This document shows, piece by piece, positions 1 through 7,714 of a stretch of DNA of 64,000 nucleotides (within the stretch, counting starts at the first letter, position 1; each line of letters starts with the position of its first letter). The notes under the pieces were generated by a model. It made no database searches, was not told the origin of the DNA, and was given only the letters and a program-made list of their open reading frames with translations. The translations under genes were made by a program, and so were the position numbers. This stretch comes from SHYQ01 sp041674525 (lineage in GTDB: Bacteria > Chloroflexota > Dehalococcoidia > UBA2979): assembly GCA_041674525.1 (NCBI GenBank), contig JBAYVN010000005.1:1-64000 (forward strand). Reading direction: 5' to 3'.

Positions 1-188
1 ACGTCCGCCGTCCCCGCGGGCACCGAGGCGGGCGGGCTGGCGGTGGCCACCGGGGATGCGCTGGCGGAGGCACTCGCGGCGGGGGAGGGACTCTGCGCGA
101 CGGCCGAGGGCCGCCCGCTGCACGCCGCGAGCACCACGAGGAGGACCACGAGGCCTCCCACGCGCAGGGGCGGCAGCGGTGCGGTCAT
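1..188 (-). CDS. Lipoprotein, N-terminal part (runs off the left edge)
   Basis: The minus strand reads from an ATG at 188 to the window edge without a stop, giving about 62 residues. They start MTAPLPPLRVGG, followed by a hydrophobic stretch (LVVLLVVLAAC) ending in a lipobox-like LAAC with Cys at about residue 23. This is a type II signal peptide, so the mature protein should be lipidated and exported. After the Cys comes a Ser/Ala/Pro-rich linker typical of surface-anchored lipoproteins. The functional domain lies outside the window, so no function can be assigned. The neighbouring gene at 253-678 is on the same strand, 64 bp upstream. Confidence 0.7.
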   Translation of the reverse strand, partial: MTAPLPPLRVGGLVVLLVVLAACSGRPSAVAQSPSPAASASASASPVATASPPASVPAGTAD

Positions 189-252
189 TCGTCCCCCGGG
201 AACGCGATTACGGCGCGACGGTGGAATGCAGCCAGGTCGGGGCGATGCGGGG

Positions 253-678
253 CTAGCGGCTCCGCGCGCTCCACCACCCGCGCAGGCGCTGCGAGAGCGT
301 GGGCATGGCGGAGCGCACCGGGCGGCCTCGCCACTTGGGCTCCGTCGAGGATGAGCCGCGGCCGCTGAACAACATGAACGCGAAGCTGCTGACGAAAAGC
401 ACGATGCCCGCGTACAGCACCCACGACATCATGAGCGGAGCAGCCCGGCGGAAGAACAGCGAGCCGAGGATCAGCAGGAACGACAGCAGCATCACTTGCG
501 ACATGGAGAAGCGCGCGAGCTCGCGCACCAGCGCGCGCTGGCCATCGGAGATCGCCGCGCCGATCTGCTGGAGCACGCGGCTCCGCGACCGCTTCCGGCG
601 AGTCTGGGCGTCCGGAAACTGCTCGATCTTGCCGAGGATCTCTTCGATTTCGCGTTCGAGGCGGTTTGAGTCGGACAT
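253..678 (-). CDS. Small two-helix membrane protein, unknown function
   Basis: A 141-residue protein starting at the ATG at 678. An in-frame ATG further upstream would add a basic extension that runs through the -10 element, so the internal start is preferred. Residues 1-25 are charged and probably helical (a run of Glu, Arg and Lys). Residues about 60-76 and 82-104 are two hydrophobic helices separated by RRAAP, and the tail is basic. The topology suggests both ends are cytoplasmic. I do not recognise a family. A TATACT -10 on the minus strand at 730-735 would give a leader of about 45 nt. Confidence 0.6.
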   Translation of the reverse strand: MSDSNRLEREIEEILGKIEQFPDAQTRRKRSRSRVLQQIGAAISDGQRALVRELARFSMSQVMLLSFLLILGSLFFRRAAPLMMSWVLYAGIVLFVSSFAFMLFSGRGSSSTEPKWRGRPVRSAMPTLSQRLRGWWSARSR

Positions 679-729
679 GTCCTCGCTGGCCCGTCGATCT
701 CGGGTGGGGGGGAGCCTCACCGCTCGATC

Positions 730-735
730 AGTATA
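730..735 (-). promoter_or_regulatory. -10 element TATACT for the small membrane protein gene
   Basis: The minus strand reads TATACT here, 52 bp before the ATG at 678, within the divergent 679-830 spacer. No good -35 hexamer is seen 16-18 bp upstream (it reads CGAAAA), so this is a weak prediction based on the -10 alone in a GC-rich background. Confidence 0.4.
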
Positions 736-830
736 CGCGTCGCTGTGTGCCCTTTTCGGTCGCCGCGCCATGAGAATCGCACGGTTGTTGCGCAGTTGTC
801 CCGCGGCCGTGGCTCTGCGAACCTGAGGAC

Positions 831-1490
831 GTGGCTACGCGCGCTCGGTCTGCCGCCGTCTCCGTGGTCGTCGAGGCCGGGGCGAGGCGCGTCTTCGCCA
901 GCGCGCTCGAGTGGCCGGGCTGGTCGCGGTCCGCGCGCGACGAGGCGGGCGCGGTGCAGGCGCTGGCCGCGTATGCCTCGCGGTACGCCCCCGTCACGCG
1001 GGCGGCGCACGTGCGTTTCCCCGCGCACCCCGCGTTCCAGGTCGTGGAGCGCGTCGCCGGGAACGCCACCACGGACTTCGGCGCGCCGGGGATCGTCGCT
1101 TCCGCCGAGCACGCACCCCTCACCGCGGCCGAGGCGCGCCGCTTCGTCGCGCTGCTGCGGGCGTGCTGGGCGACGCTGGACGGCGTCACCGCCACCGCGC
1201 CCGCCGCGCTGCGCAAGGGGCCACGAGGCGGGGGACGCGACCGGGACACCGTCCTCGCGCACGTCCTCGGGTCCGAGGCGGGATACGCGCGGACGATCGG
1301 CGTGCGTCTTCGCGAGCCGGCCTTCGACGACCCTTCCGCGATTGCCGCAGCGCGAGAAGCGATCACACAGGCGGTGCGCGCTGCCCGCCCGGTCGAGGGG
1401 CGCGGCTGGCCGCTTCGTTACGCGGTGCGTCGCATCGCCTGGCACGTCCTCGACCACGCCTGGGAGATCGAGGACCGGTCGGAGGCGTAG
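831..1490 (+). CDS. DinB-like four-helix-bundle protein
   Basis: A 219-residue protein starting with GTG at 831 behind TGAGGAC. The C-terminal half looks like the DinB/YfiT metal-binding helical bundle: LAHVLGSEAGYAR (His144) and RRIAWHVLDHAWEIEDR (His205, His209) supply three His residues at the spacing seen in that superfamily. Members are often thiol-dependent transferases or damage-inducible proteins, but substrates are rarely known. The N-terminal 100 residues (an Ala-rich alpha/beta region with EWPGWSR) are less typical and may be a separate small domain. The gene is divergent from the small membrane protein gene. Family assignment is by motif only. Confidence 0.65.
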   Translation: MATRARSAAVSVVVEAGARRVFASALEWPGWSRSARDEAGAVQALAAYASRYAPVTRAAHVRFPAHPAFQVVERVAGNATTDFGAPGIVASAEHAPLTAAEARRFVALLRACWATLDGVTATAPAALRKGPRGGGRDRDTVLAHVLGSEAGYARTIGVRLREPAFDDPSAIAAAREAITQAVRAARPVEGRGWPLRYAVRRIAWHVLDHAWEIEDRSEA

Positions 1491-1916
1491 GACGCGTGCC
1501 CCATCCTGGGTGGACTCCACCATTGCTACGAACGGAAAGCCGCCTGATCGGGGTTCTGACGCCCCACAGGGGTCGGCGGCAGCACGTTCGCCAACCATTA
1601 CCTGGAGATCGTGATCGATCGCCGCCGAACAGCGAGCGCCGTTAACCGGACCCCTCAAGCGCAGCTCCACCAGGTTCCCCCGCCGCCGAAGATGCCGTTG
1701 CTGATGTCCCGGTGTTGCGGGAAATGCCGACATGGCGCTTCGTCGGCCACCGCCCACGATCTCGGCGGACATCCGCGTGAAGACGGATGCACACCACGAC
1801 TTCCGGTGGGGGCGACCACGCGACGCTCCGACTACGGTCGGTTTCGGGGCGCCCGTTCCGCCGAGCACATACACAAGATCTCGGCGCGATCGGACCCCTG
1901 AGTGGAGGGACTGAAG
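1491..1916. other. Non-coding stretch between DinB-like gene and heme-protein gene
   Basis: About 425 bp. Several short open frames cross it in both directions, but none has a convincing start, codon pattern or recognisable product, and base composition is lower in GC than the flanking left side. I see no tRNA, clear terminator or promoter. It may be decayed coding sequence at the edge of the accessory block. Confidence 0.4.
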
Positions 1917-2975
1917 ATGCGGGTGCCGTTCGTGTGGTTGGCCGCTGTCGCTGCGTTAGTAGGGGCGTCTGCGGTCGCGTGCGGAGGGAGCGGCGATCAG
2001 GCGTCTGCTCCAGCCGGAACGCAGGCTTCGGGAGCCGTGGGCAAGATCGATCCGAAGACGCTCGCGGCGAAGAAACAGGCGCCGGCCTCTCTCGCGACCG
2101 ACGATCCGGCGTGGAATGGCGCACCCGTGATGACCGCTACGATGGAAGTCGTCAAGGGAACGAAGCCCACCGCGGCCCCGACAATCGACGCGCAGGCGCT
2201 GTACAACGGCACCGACGTCTGGTTCCGCTTCCAATGGGCGGACACGACCCAGGACATTGGGCGACCGTATGTCTACGACGGCAATAAATGGGCGCTGTCC
2301 GAGCGCATGTCGGACAGGCTCTCGCTCCTGTGGCCCATCGGCAACATCGCTGAATTCGAAATCCAGGGCTGCTACGCCGCGTGCCACAGCGAGAAGGCGG
2401 ACAAGTCGGCCCCCGTCGACAAGAACGCGTACATGCTGATGCCGAACAAGGGCGACCGGGCCGACAACTGGCAGTGGACTGCCGAGACCACAGCGCCGGT
2501 TGGGCAGGTGGATGATCTCCGGCTGGAGGGCTCGCTCGCCGACCCGAAGAAGCTGGGCTCAGCCATCGTTAAGGACAAGCTGGACAGCGGCGGCGCCATT
2601 GCCAACGCCGTTCCGACGCCCGGCGTGGGTCCCTTGAAGATGCAGGATCCGGCGAAGAAGCCCACCTACGGCGGCGGCTACCTCGCCCCAGGCGATGCGG
2701 TAGCGCTCGACATGTCGAAGGTCAAGGCGGGCGATCAGATCCCGCGCAGGCTCGTGGCGCCGCTCGTCGGCAGTGAGGGCGACATCGCCTCGAAGGCGAC
2801 ATACGCGAACGGCAAATGGACCGTCGTTATGCACCGCAAGCTGAACACCACGCACGACGATGACATTCAGTTCGTGGCGGGCCAGAGTTACCTGTTTACG
2901 CTCGGCGTGTGGGATGGCCTAGACCAGGTCAACCACACGGTCACTCGGGACATGTTCACCCTGACGCTGAAGTAG
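1917..2975 (+). CDS. Lipoprotein with ethylbenzene-dehydrogenase-type heme-binding domain
   Basis: A 352-residue protein from the ATG at 1917, chosen because GGAGGG lies 9 nt upstream. Residues 1-22 form an export signal ending in AVAC, probably lipidated at Cys22. The body fits the EB_dh family (gamma subunit-like, DMSO-reductase-associated, heme-binding beta sandwich): DVWFRFQWAD near residues 100-109 and a C-terminal GVWDGLDQVNHTVTRD. It contains a CYAACH string (Cys152, Cys156, His157), which would be a CxxxCH c-type heme site rather than the usual CxxCH. A role in extracytoplasmic electron transfer is inferred from the family. No molybdoenzyme subunits lie next to it, so its partner is unknown. 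Confidence 0.7.
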   Translation: MRVPFVWLAAVAALVGASAVACGGSGDQASAPAGTQASGAVGKIDPKTLAAKKQAPASLATDDPAWNGAPVMTATMEVVKGTKPTAAPTIDAQALYNGTDVWFRFQWADTTQDIGRPYVYDGNKWALSERMSDRLSLLWPIGNIAEFEIQGCYAACHSEKADKSAPVDKNAYMLMPNKGDRADNWQWTAETTAPVGQVDDLRLEGSLADPKKLGSAIVKDKLDSGGAIANAVPTPGVGPLKMQDPAKKPTYGGGYLAPGDAVALDMSKVKAGDQIPRRLVAPLVGSEGDIASKATYANGKWTVVMHRKLNTTHDDDIQFVAGQSYLFTLGVWDGLDQVNHTVTRDMFTLTLK

Positions 2976-3038
2976 CGCGCAAGTCGCGGTGTCGCAGCAC
3001 GATTCGGCGAGACTCCCCCGATCCGCCCGCGCGCAAGC

Positions 3039-3075
3039 GGTGCTCGTTCAGCTCTGCTCGGGCTGAACGAGCACC
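3039..3075. terminator. 14-bp perfect inverted repeat between convergent genes
   Basis: GGTGCTCGTTCAGC at 3039-3052 is perfectly complementary to GCTGAACGAGCACC at 3062-3075, with a 9-nt loop. It follows the heme-lipoprotein stop at 2975 and overlaps the end of the small minus-strand frame at 3048. There is no T tract on either side, so it would act as a hairpin-only, possibly bidirectional terminator. Confidence 0.5.
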
Positions 3076-3218
3076 AGCGACAGCAGCACCCCAACCAGCA
3101 GCGCACCTGGGCCGACGATGAACGCGCCGGGCTCCCTCGACTGCTGCGGCCCGCCTTCAGAGGAACGGCTCGTCGAAACGTGAGGCCGCCCTTCCTGCCA
3201 GAATCCGACCCGTTTCAT
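3048..3218 (-). CDS. Possible 56-residue single-helix membrane protein
   Basis: A short frame from the ATG at 3218 with GCAGGAACC just upstream as a plausible ribosome site. It encodes a polar N-terminus (residues 1-32), then one hydrophobic helix (AFIVGPGALLVGVLLSLVLV, about residues 33-52) and a short polar tail. The single clean helix at the C-terminus argues for a real tail-anchored small protein, but length and lack of homology knowledge keep confidence low. The stop lies inside the 3039-3075 inverted repeat. Confidence 0.4.
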   Translation of the reverse strand: MKRVGFWQEGRPHVSTSRSSEGGPQQSREPGAFIVGPGALLVGVLLSLVLVQPEQS

Positions 3219-3274
3219 GCAGGTTCCTGCCGAGGCGCGCCGCATACTGCCTGCGTCAGCCGGGGAGTTGAGTC

Positions 3275-4147
3275 GTGGCAGAGTCACGGAGTCTCCGCCT
3301 TCGCTATCCGGCCGTCTGCGCCGCGTGCGGCAAGGCGCTCGCCGCCGGGACCGGAGCGTGGTGGGACGCAACTCGGAAGCAGGCCCGTTGCATCGAGCAT
3401 TCCCCTGCAGTCGAGGTCTCGGCCGGAGTCGCGGACGGGCCAACACCTGAGGCCGGTCCGCCACATGCCGATGAGGCGGAGGTAGACCTCCGTTCCGGCG
3501 TGGCCGGCGCCTCGGCGCAGCGTGAGTTTGAGCGGCGCCGGGCACAACGCGAAGCGCGCATCCGTACCGCTCACCCGCACATCGGGGGGCTCATCCTCGC
3601 GCTCACGGATGATCCACAGTCCACCCGGGCATGGGCCGCTGGTGCCGACGGCGAGCGGGCGTTGGGCAATCGGTTCGACGAGGTCGCAGCCCGGGGCGCA
3701 GTCGCCCTGCACGATCGGCGCATTCCGGACACGCGCGCGAACATCGACCACATCGTGGTTGCGCCGGCAGGCGTATTCGTCGTGGATGCGAAGAAGTACA
3801 CCGGCAAGGTCGAGAAGCGCGATGTCGGGGGATTCTTCAAGAAGGATGAACGCCTGTACGTGGGACGCAGGGACTGTTCACGGCTGCTTGCGGGGATGCA
3901 GAAACAGCTGGCGGTCGTCCGGAATGCGTTGGCGACTCAGACCGATCTTGCCGACGTTCCGCTCACCGGGAACCTCTGCTTCGTGGGCGCGGAATGGTCA
4001 TGGTTTGCGCGACCGATCGAGCTTGACGGCGTCACCGTCACCTGGCCGAAGGTACTCGTAGAGATGTTCGAGAAGCGGATCGTCCTCACGCCTGCCCGGA
4101 TCGGCGCTGTGGCCCGGCTGCTGGGAGAGAGACTCCCGTCAGCCTGA
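3275..4147 (+). CDS. NERD-domain nuclease-like protein with N-terminal zinc motif
   Basis: A 290-residue soluble protein starting at GTG 3275 behind GGGGAG. Residues 12-42 carry CAAC (Cys15, Cys18) and CIEH (Cys39, His42), a likely zinc-binding knuckle. Residues about 120-180 match the NERD (nuclease-related) domain: GERALGNRFDE, then NIDHIVVAPAGVFVVDAKKY. Glu127, Asp158, Asp171 and Lys173 sit where PD-(D/E)xK nucleases have their metal and catalytic residues. NERD proteins are suspected DNA-processing enzymes, often in accessory regions, but biochemical function is mostly unproven. The gene stands alone, and the next gene is convergent after about 290 bp in which I see nothing else. Confidence 0.75.
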   Translation: MAESRSLRLRYPAVCAACGKALAAGTGAWWDATRKQARCIEHSPAVEVSAGVADGPTPEAGPPHADEAEVDLRSGVAGASAQREFERRRAQREARIRTAHPHIGGLILALTDDPQSTRAWAAGADGERALGNRFDEVAARGAVALHDRRIPDTRANIDHIVVAPAGVFVVDAKKYTGKVEKRDVGGFFKKDERLYVGRRDCSRLLAGMQKQLAVVRNALATQTDLADVPLTGNLCFVGAEWSWFARPIELDGVTVTWPKVLVEMFEKRIVLTPARIGAVARLLGERLPSA

Positions 4148-4435
4148 GGGGCAGCGGACGGCATCTGGCGCCGCCCGGAATGTCCGGAACGGCAGGCTCG
4201 CCCGGCGATTCGAGCGGGAGACCGGCTCCAGGCCGAAATCTCCCAGGGCGCGAAGTGCCTCCGGACAGCCTCGGGGAAATGCTACGAACTCGGGGGGGCC
4301 AATCGGTCCCTCACCCGAGGCGCAGAGAGTCGTTGGTGCGGACCAGAGTCGTGTCGCGACCAGCGCGCGGAGTGGGGCCAGCGTTAGCCCGTGCCCTGGT
4401 GCTCGGACGGCGGAGCCCAGCCCCGGGACACCGTG

Positions 4436-5320
4436 TCACTTCATCAGTTTGACTCCCTGAATGGTGAGCCGCCATCCCCGGACGTGGCTCCCCTCCTGAA
4501 CGATGAGCCAGTGGCGGCCAACGGGCTGAGTGGTTTGGACATCCACACAGGACGACGACGATCCGGTAGCCGGATCGTCCCAGTAGCCGAATCTCGTGGG
4601 TTCATCCTCGATCTGAAGTGCGACGTTGAAGTAGGGCGTGCTTGACACGACATTGGGTGCGGGAGGAGTTGGATAGAGCTCACTGCAAATCCTCCAGCTG
4701 TCACCGACCGGCTGGAAGAAGGCCGTGGACAGGCTATTGAGGCCTTCGAAATGCAGAACCCCGTCACCGTCAACTTGGGGGTCCGCACGCTTGCTGTAGT
4801 CAACATACGGTGCGAGTTCCGCGGCGCTTGCGCGACCCGTCTCCAGGCTCGATCCGGCCGGACTGGGCGTACGGGCGCGATGGACGGCAATCGACCACTG
4901 GGTAGTCAGGAAGAGCTGCGTGGTGATTCGTAGCTCATAGCGGCCGGGCCCCTGCCAGGCGGCACACTTGAGTGTGCCGGTCTGCCCGGTCCCTGAAGTG
5001 GAGGCCAACCAGATTCCGCCCTCTGAGTACAGGGAGACGCGCATGCCGGGCTTCCCAGGGTATTGCCCAGGTGGGAGCGCTTGAGTGTCGACCGATGAGT
5101 TTGCGAGTACGGGGCAGTACTCCCACGAGCCAGGTCCGACCTCGAATACTGTTGTCTTGCCAGAATCGACGCCTGTCCACGACAGGCGAGCTTGCGCCGC
5201 CGCCTCGCTCTGGGCGTGTCCGTACGCCCGGGTGAGGCCACCGAACACCACGAGCGCGACGACAAGCCAGATGCCGAAGGCTGCGTTGTAGTCGAGCCGC
5301 GGCAACACCCGAGCGACCAC
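4436..5320 (-). CDS. Membrane-anchored protein with two tandem WxxC domains, third gene of the TelA operon
   Basis: A 294-residue protein starting with GTG at 5320, 3 bp after the TelA stop. One membrane helix (about residues 13-31) is followed by an extracytoplasmic part that contains the same domain twice. Copy 1 spans about 46-148 (SWEYC with Trp66/Cys69, TLKC with Cys119, GRYEL, QWSIAV with Trp142). Copy 2 spans about 189-291 (SWRIC with Trp209/Cys212, SSSC with Cys258, GRHWL, GWRLTI with Trp283). The equal spacing suggests a beta-sandwich fold with one disulfide per copy. I do not recognise the family. Its position implies co-expression with TelA and the XpaC-like protein, perhaps an envelope function. 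Confidence 0.7.
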   Translation of the reverse strand: MVARVLPRLDYNAAFGIWLVVALVVFGGLTRAYGHAQSEAAAQARLSWTGVDSGKTTVFEVGPGSWEYCPVLANSSVDTQALPPGQYPGKPGMRVSLYSEGGIWLASTSGTGQTGTLKCAAWQGPGRYELRITTQLFLTTQWSIAVHRARTPSPAGSSLETGRASAAELAPYVDYSKRADPQVDGDGVLHFEGLNSLSTAFFQPVGDSWRICSELYPTPPAPNVVSSTPYFNVALQIEDEPTRFGYWDDPATGSSSSCVDVQTTQPVGRHWLIVQEGSHVRGWRLTIQGVKLMK

Positions 5321-5323
5321 GCC

Positions 5324-6523
5324 TTACTCCCCGGCTGTTCGCGGTGTGGGCTCCAACGGCCCGAGCTTCTGAATATTCACCTCGGCTCCCGCTGACAGTT
5401 CATCGAACTCGAGAATCGTCTGCGCCATCGCGGGAAGGGCCTCTCGCCGGAAGCGCGAAATCTCATCGAGAGCTGCGTTGATGTCCGTGAAGGCAGCCCG
5501 CAGCTGCTCCAAGTCGAGGGTCGCCTGGGCGGACTGTGCCTGAATCTCCGAACCCTGAGTGCGCAGTCGCGCGGCCGTGCCCGCGATCAGGTCTGACGTC
5601 GTCTGCCCCACCGCCGAGATCTTCTCGAGGACGATCTTCTGATGAGCGAGCGCGAACGCCACCGAAACGGCGGTCCGCAGTGCAGTCACAGTGACGTTGA
5701 TCGAGCGATCGACACCGCGTATGAGCTCACGGTTGTTGCGGATCACGATCTCGCTCGCGAGGATGCCCTGCTGGCTGACGGCAAGCTGTTGCTGTAGGTC
5801 GATGGCACGTTGACGGATGGGGAACTGAAGTTCCTCCTGCATGAAGCGCACTCGGTCTGGCGAGCCAATTTGCGCCTGCGTCACCCGTTCATCCAGCTGA
5901 CGATCGAGCGCCTCGGCGAACAGGATCTCCGTCCTGAGTTGCTGAACCACGCCAGCCATCTCGCGCTGATCATCGGCCAGGGTTGCGTTATCTCGCCGGA
6001 GCTGCCCTCGGCCCGTTTCGAGTGACTTGATGATGTCGTCGATGATCACCTGCGCGCTTTCATACCTCGAGAAGTAGCGCTTCAGGGGTGTGCCAACAGC
6101 CGGAATGAAGCCGAATAGTCGAGTGGGCCACCCCGGTGCAAAGTCCAATCGGTTGGGGTCGAGCGCCGCAACTTCGACGCGGAGACTCGCGAGGGCTGAT
6201 GCGACCGTTCCACCGTCGCCGCCCCGACTGGCGAGATCCTTCACCGGACCGAGCAACATCCGACTTTGCTGTGCCGCTCGGAGCTGGAGCTCACGTCCGA
6301 GCGTGTCGACCGCGTCGCCAACGTCTCGGGGTGCGGGGATGTCCGCCGTGGCCAACTCAAGGAGCGTCTCGGCGTACTGGCTGGCCCGCTGCTCGACGTC
6401 GGCTTCGACGGACCCCGGTGTACCGCTCTGCCGGGAGAGTTCGGTTCTGACGGCATCGACATCCAGGCTCATCTTCAGGGCACCGTCTCCCGGGCTGCCG
6501 GGGTTCGGGCTGCTCATGGTCAT
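5324..6523 (-). CDS. telA: TelA family protein (toxic anion resistance)
   Basis: A 399-residue, mostly alpha-helical soluble protein. The family signature is clear around residues 125-160: LDPNRLDF, then RLFGFIPAVGTPLKRYFSRY and ESAQVIID. TelA/KlaA/YceG proteins were named from tellurite resistance and are linked to envelope stress and anion resistance, but molecular function is unclear. The ATG at 6523 overlaps the stop of the upstream XpaC-like gene by ATGA, and the downstream gene starts 3 bp after its stop, so the three genes form one translationally coupled operon. Codon use and GC are lower than in the housekeeping genes, consistent with acquisition. Confidence 0.85.
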   Translation of the reverse strand: MTMSSPNPGSPGDGALKMSLDVDAVRTELSRQSGTPGSVEADVEQRASQYAETLLELATADIPAPRDVGDAVDTLGRELQLRAAQQSRMLLGPVKDLASRGGDGGTVASALASLRVEVAALDPNRLDFAPGWPTRLFGFIPAVGTPLKRYFSRYESAQVIIDDIIKSLETGRGQLRRDNATLADDQREMAGVVQQLRTEILFAEALDRQLDERVTQAQIGSPDRVRFMQEELQFPIRQRAIDLQQQLAVSQQGILASEIVIRNNRELIRGVDRSINVTVTALRTAVSVAFALAHQKIVLEKISAVGQTTSDLIAGTAARLRTQGSEIQAQSAQATLDLEQLRAAFTDINAALDEISRFRREALPAMAQTILEFDELSAGAEVNIQKLGPLEPTPRTAGE

Positions 6524-7308
6524 TCTGGTTGCCTCCCTGAAGCGTCTCTCGATCCGGCGGCCGCGTATTGGTTCGTACGACGAGCGAGGGACTCCAGGTG
6601 GTCGATGGCCGCTCGCGCGTCAAGAGGCATCTCCCGTGCGCCCGTCCTTGTGTCGGCCAGGGCCGAGGCAGTCGTCCCAAGCGCGGTGAGCGACTCCTCG
6701 TTCATGGCCATCAAGTCTTCAACTCGGTGAAGTTGTCGCCCTCGCAAGGCGATCCGCGAAGCAAGCGCAGCTTCCGTCGGACTCGCGTCGCTCCGGGGCG
6801 TCGTTGCCGCGATCTCCGTCAGTCGACCCTCGACGTGGTCGGGATCAATGGCGCTCACGCTTCGGAGGGCGATGACCGCCTCCTGGAGGTTCTGCATCGA
6901 GGCCTGGTAGACACTCTCAGCAGCCTTCATGTATCGGTCGAATGCAAGCTCTCCGACGTTCAGCCGCAGGTGGATGACTTCCGTCAGGCTCTGGTACGCC
7001 TCACTCAGCGAGGTGAGTTGAGAGGCCCCTCGCGTGAAATCCAGCTGTCGGAAATCCGCTTCGAGGGCCAGCTCGAGTGCAGGGTTGCCCACCCGAGGGA
7101 GCCGCTGAGACGCCTCTCGCATGAGGCCAACAGACACGAAGAGGACGAACCACCCCCCGAAGACTGCGAGTGCCAGTGTTCCGATGCCCGCAGCCATTGG
7201 CAGTCCGCTGGCAAAGCGATCCGTGGCCCAGGATGCCCAGGCGAGCACGAACACAGCAGCCAACCATGTCGGTGGATATCGGAGGAATGGACGAAGCCAA
7301 CGTGCCAT
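6520..7308 (-). CDS. XpaC-like membrane partner of TelA
   Basis: A 262-residue protein from the ATG at 7308 (MARWLRPFLRYPP). Two membrane helices lie at about residues 14-31 and 36-58, and the remainder is a long helical cytoplasmic domain ending in a polar tail. In many bacteria a two-helix XpaC-family protein is encoded next to TelA; size, topology and position fit, although sequence motifs are weak, so the family name is an inference from context. Its stop overlaps the telA start (ATGA). A TATGCT -10-like hexamer lies on the minus strand at 7358-7363, with no good -35. Confidence 0.6.
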   Translation of the reverse strand: MARWLRPFLRYPPTWLAAVFVLAWASWATDRFASGLPMAAGIGTLALAVFGGWFVLFVSVGLMREASQRLPRVGNPALELALEADFRQLDFTRGASQLTSLSEAYQSLTEVIHLRLNVGELAFDRYMKAAESVYQASMQNLQEAVIALRSVSAIDPDHVEGRLTEIAATTPRSDASPTEAALASRIALRGRQLHRVEDLMAMNEESLTALGTTASALADTRTGAREMPLDARAAIDHLESLARRTNQYAAAGSRDASGRQPE

Positions 7309-7714
7309 AGCCGCCGCCTTGGCTCCGGGGGCGCGAGCCGTCCCAATTGCTAACGGCAGCATACGTTTTCCCGGCCGCCGAAGCATCGGGATAGCCCCAC
7401 TATTCTTCTGTCCAGGTGGACCCGAGCGCCCGGGTACGAGTTCGGCCTCAACGCCGCCGGCGCGTTCCTCGTCCCGGCCCTGCCGTCGCCAGACGAATCC
7501 GGCGTTCCAGCCACCGCATGCCAAGGGCAGGACCGCGGCTCAGCACGGCGCCAGGCGTGTTCCACGAACCGCCCGCAGGCCTGTCGACGCAATATCCCCT
7601 CCCGTCTTGACCCTCCAGCGGCGCGTTGGTAGCGTCGGAGTGTTGTTTCCCGAGCCAGCAGCGCCACCCGCCTGCCCGAGAGGGTGCGGCGTCGCCCCAC
7701 ATTCAGGACCGACC
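7309..7714. other. Non-coding divergent spacer between the TelA operon and L25
   Basis: About 405 bp between two divergent transcription units. It holds the L25 promoter (7608-7636) and probably the TelA-operon promoter (TATGCT near 7358-7363, minus strand). An open frame runs through it into L25, but its composition is not protein-like and the L25 family starts at 7715. Nothing else is recognised. Confidence 0.5.
7608..7636 (+). promoter_or_regulatory. Promoter of the L25 gene
   Basis: TTGACC at 7608-7613, a 17-bp spacer and TAGCGT at 7631-7636. This is a good housekeeping-sigma match with ideal spacing, about 80 bp before the L25 start codon. Confidence 0.6.

Noticed and set aside
1642..2124. 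Minus-strand frame across the spacer and the heme-lipoprotein gene
   Set aside because: It has no recognisable domain and overlaps a signal peptide and conserved gene on the other strand.
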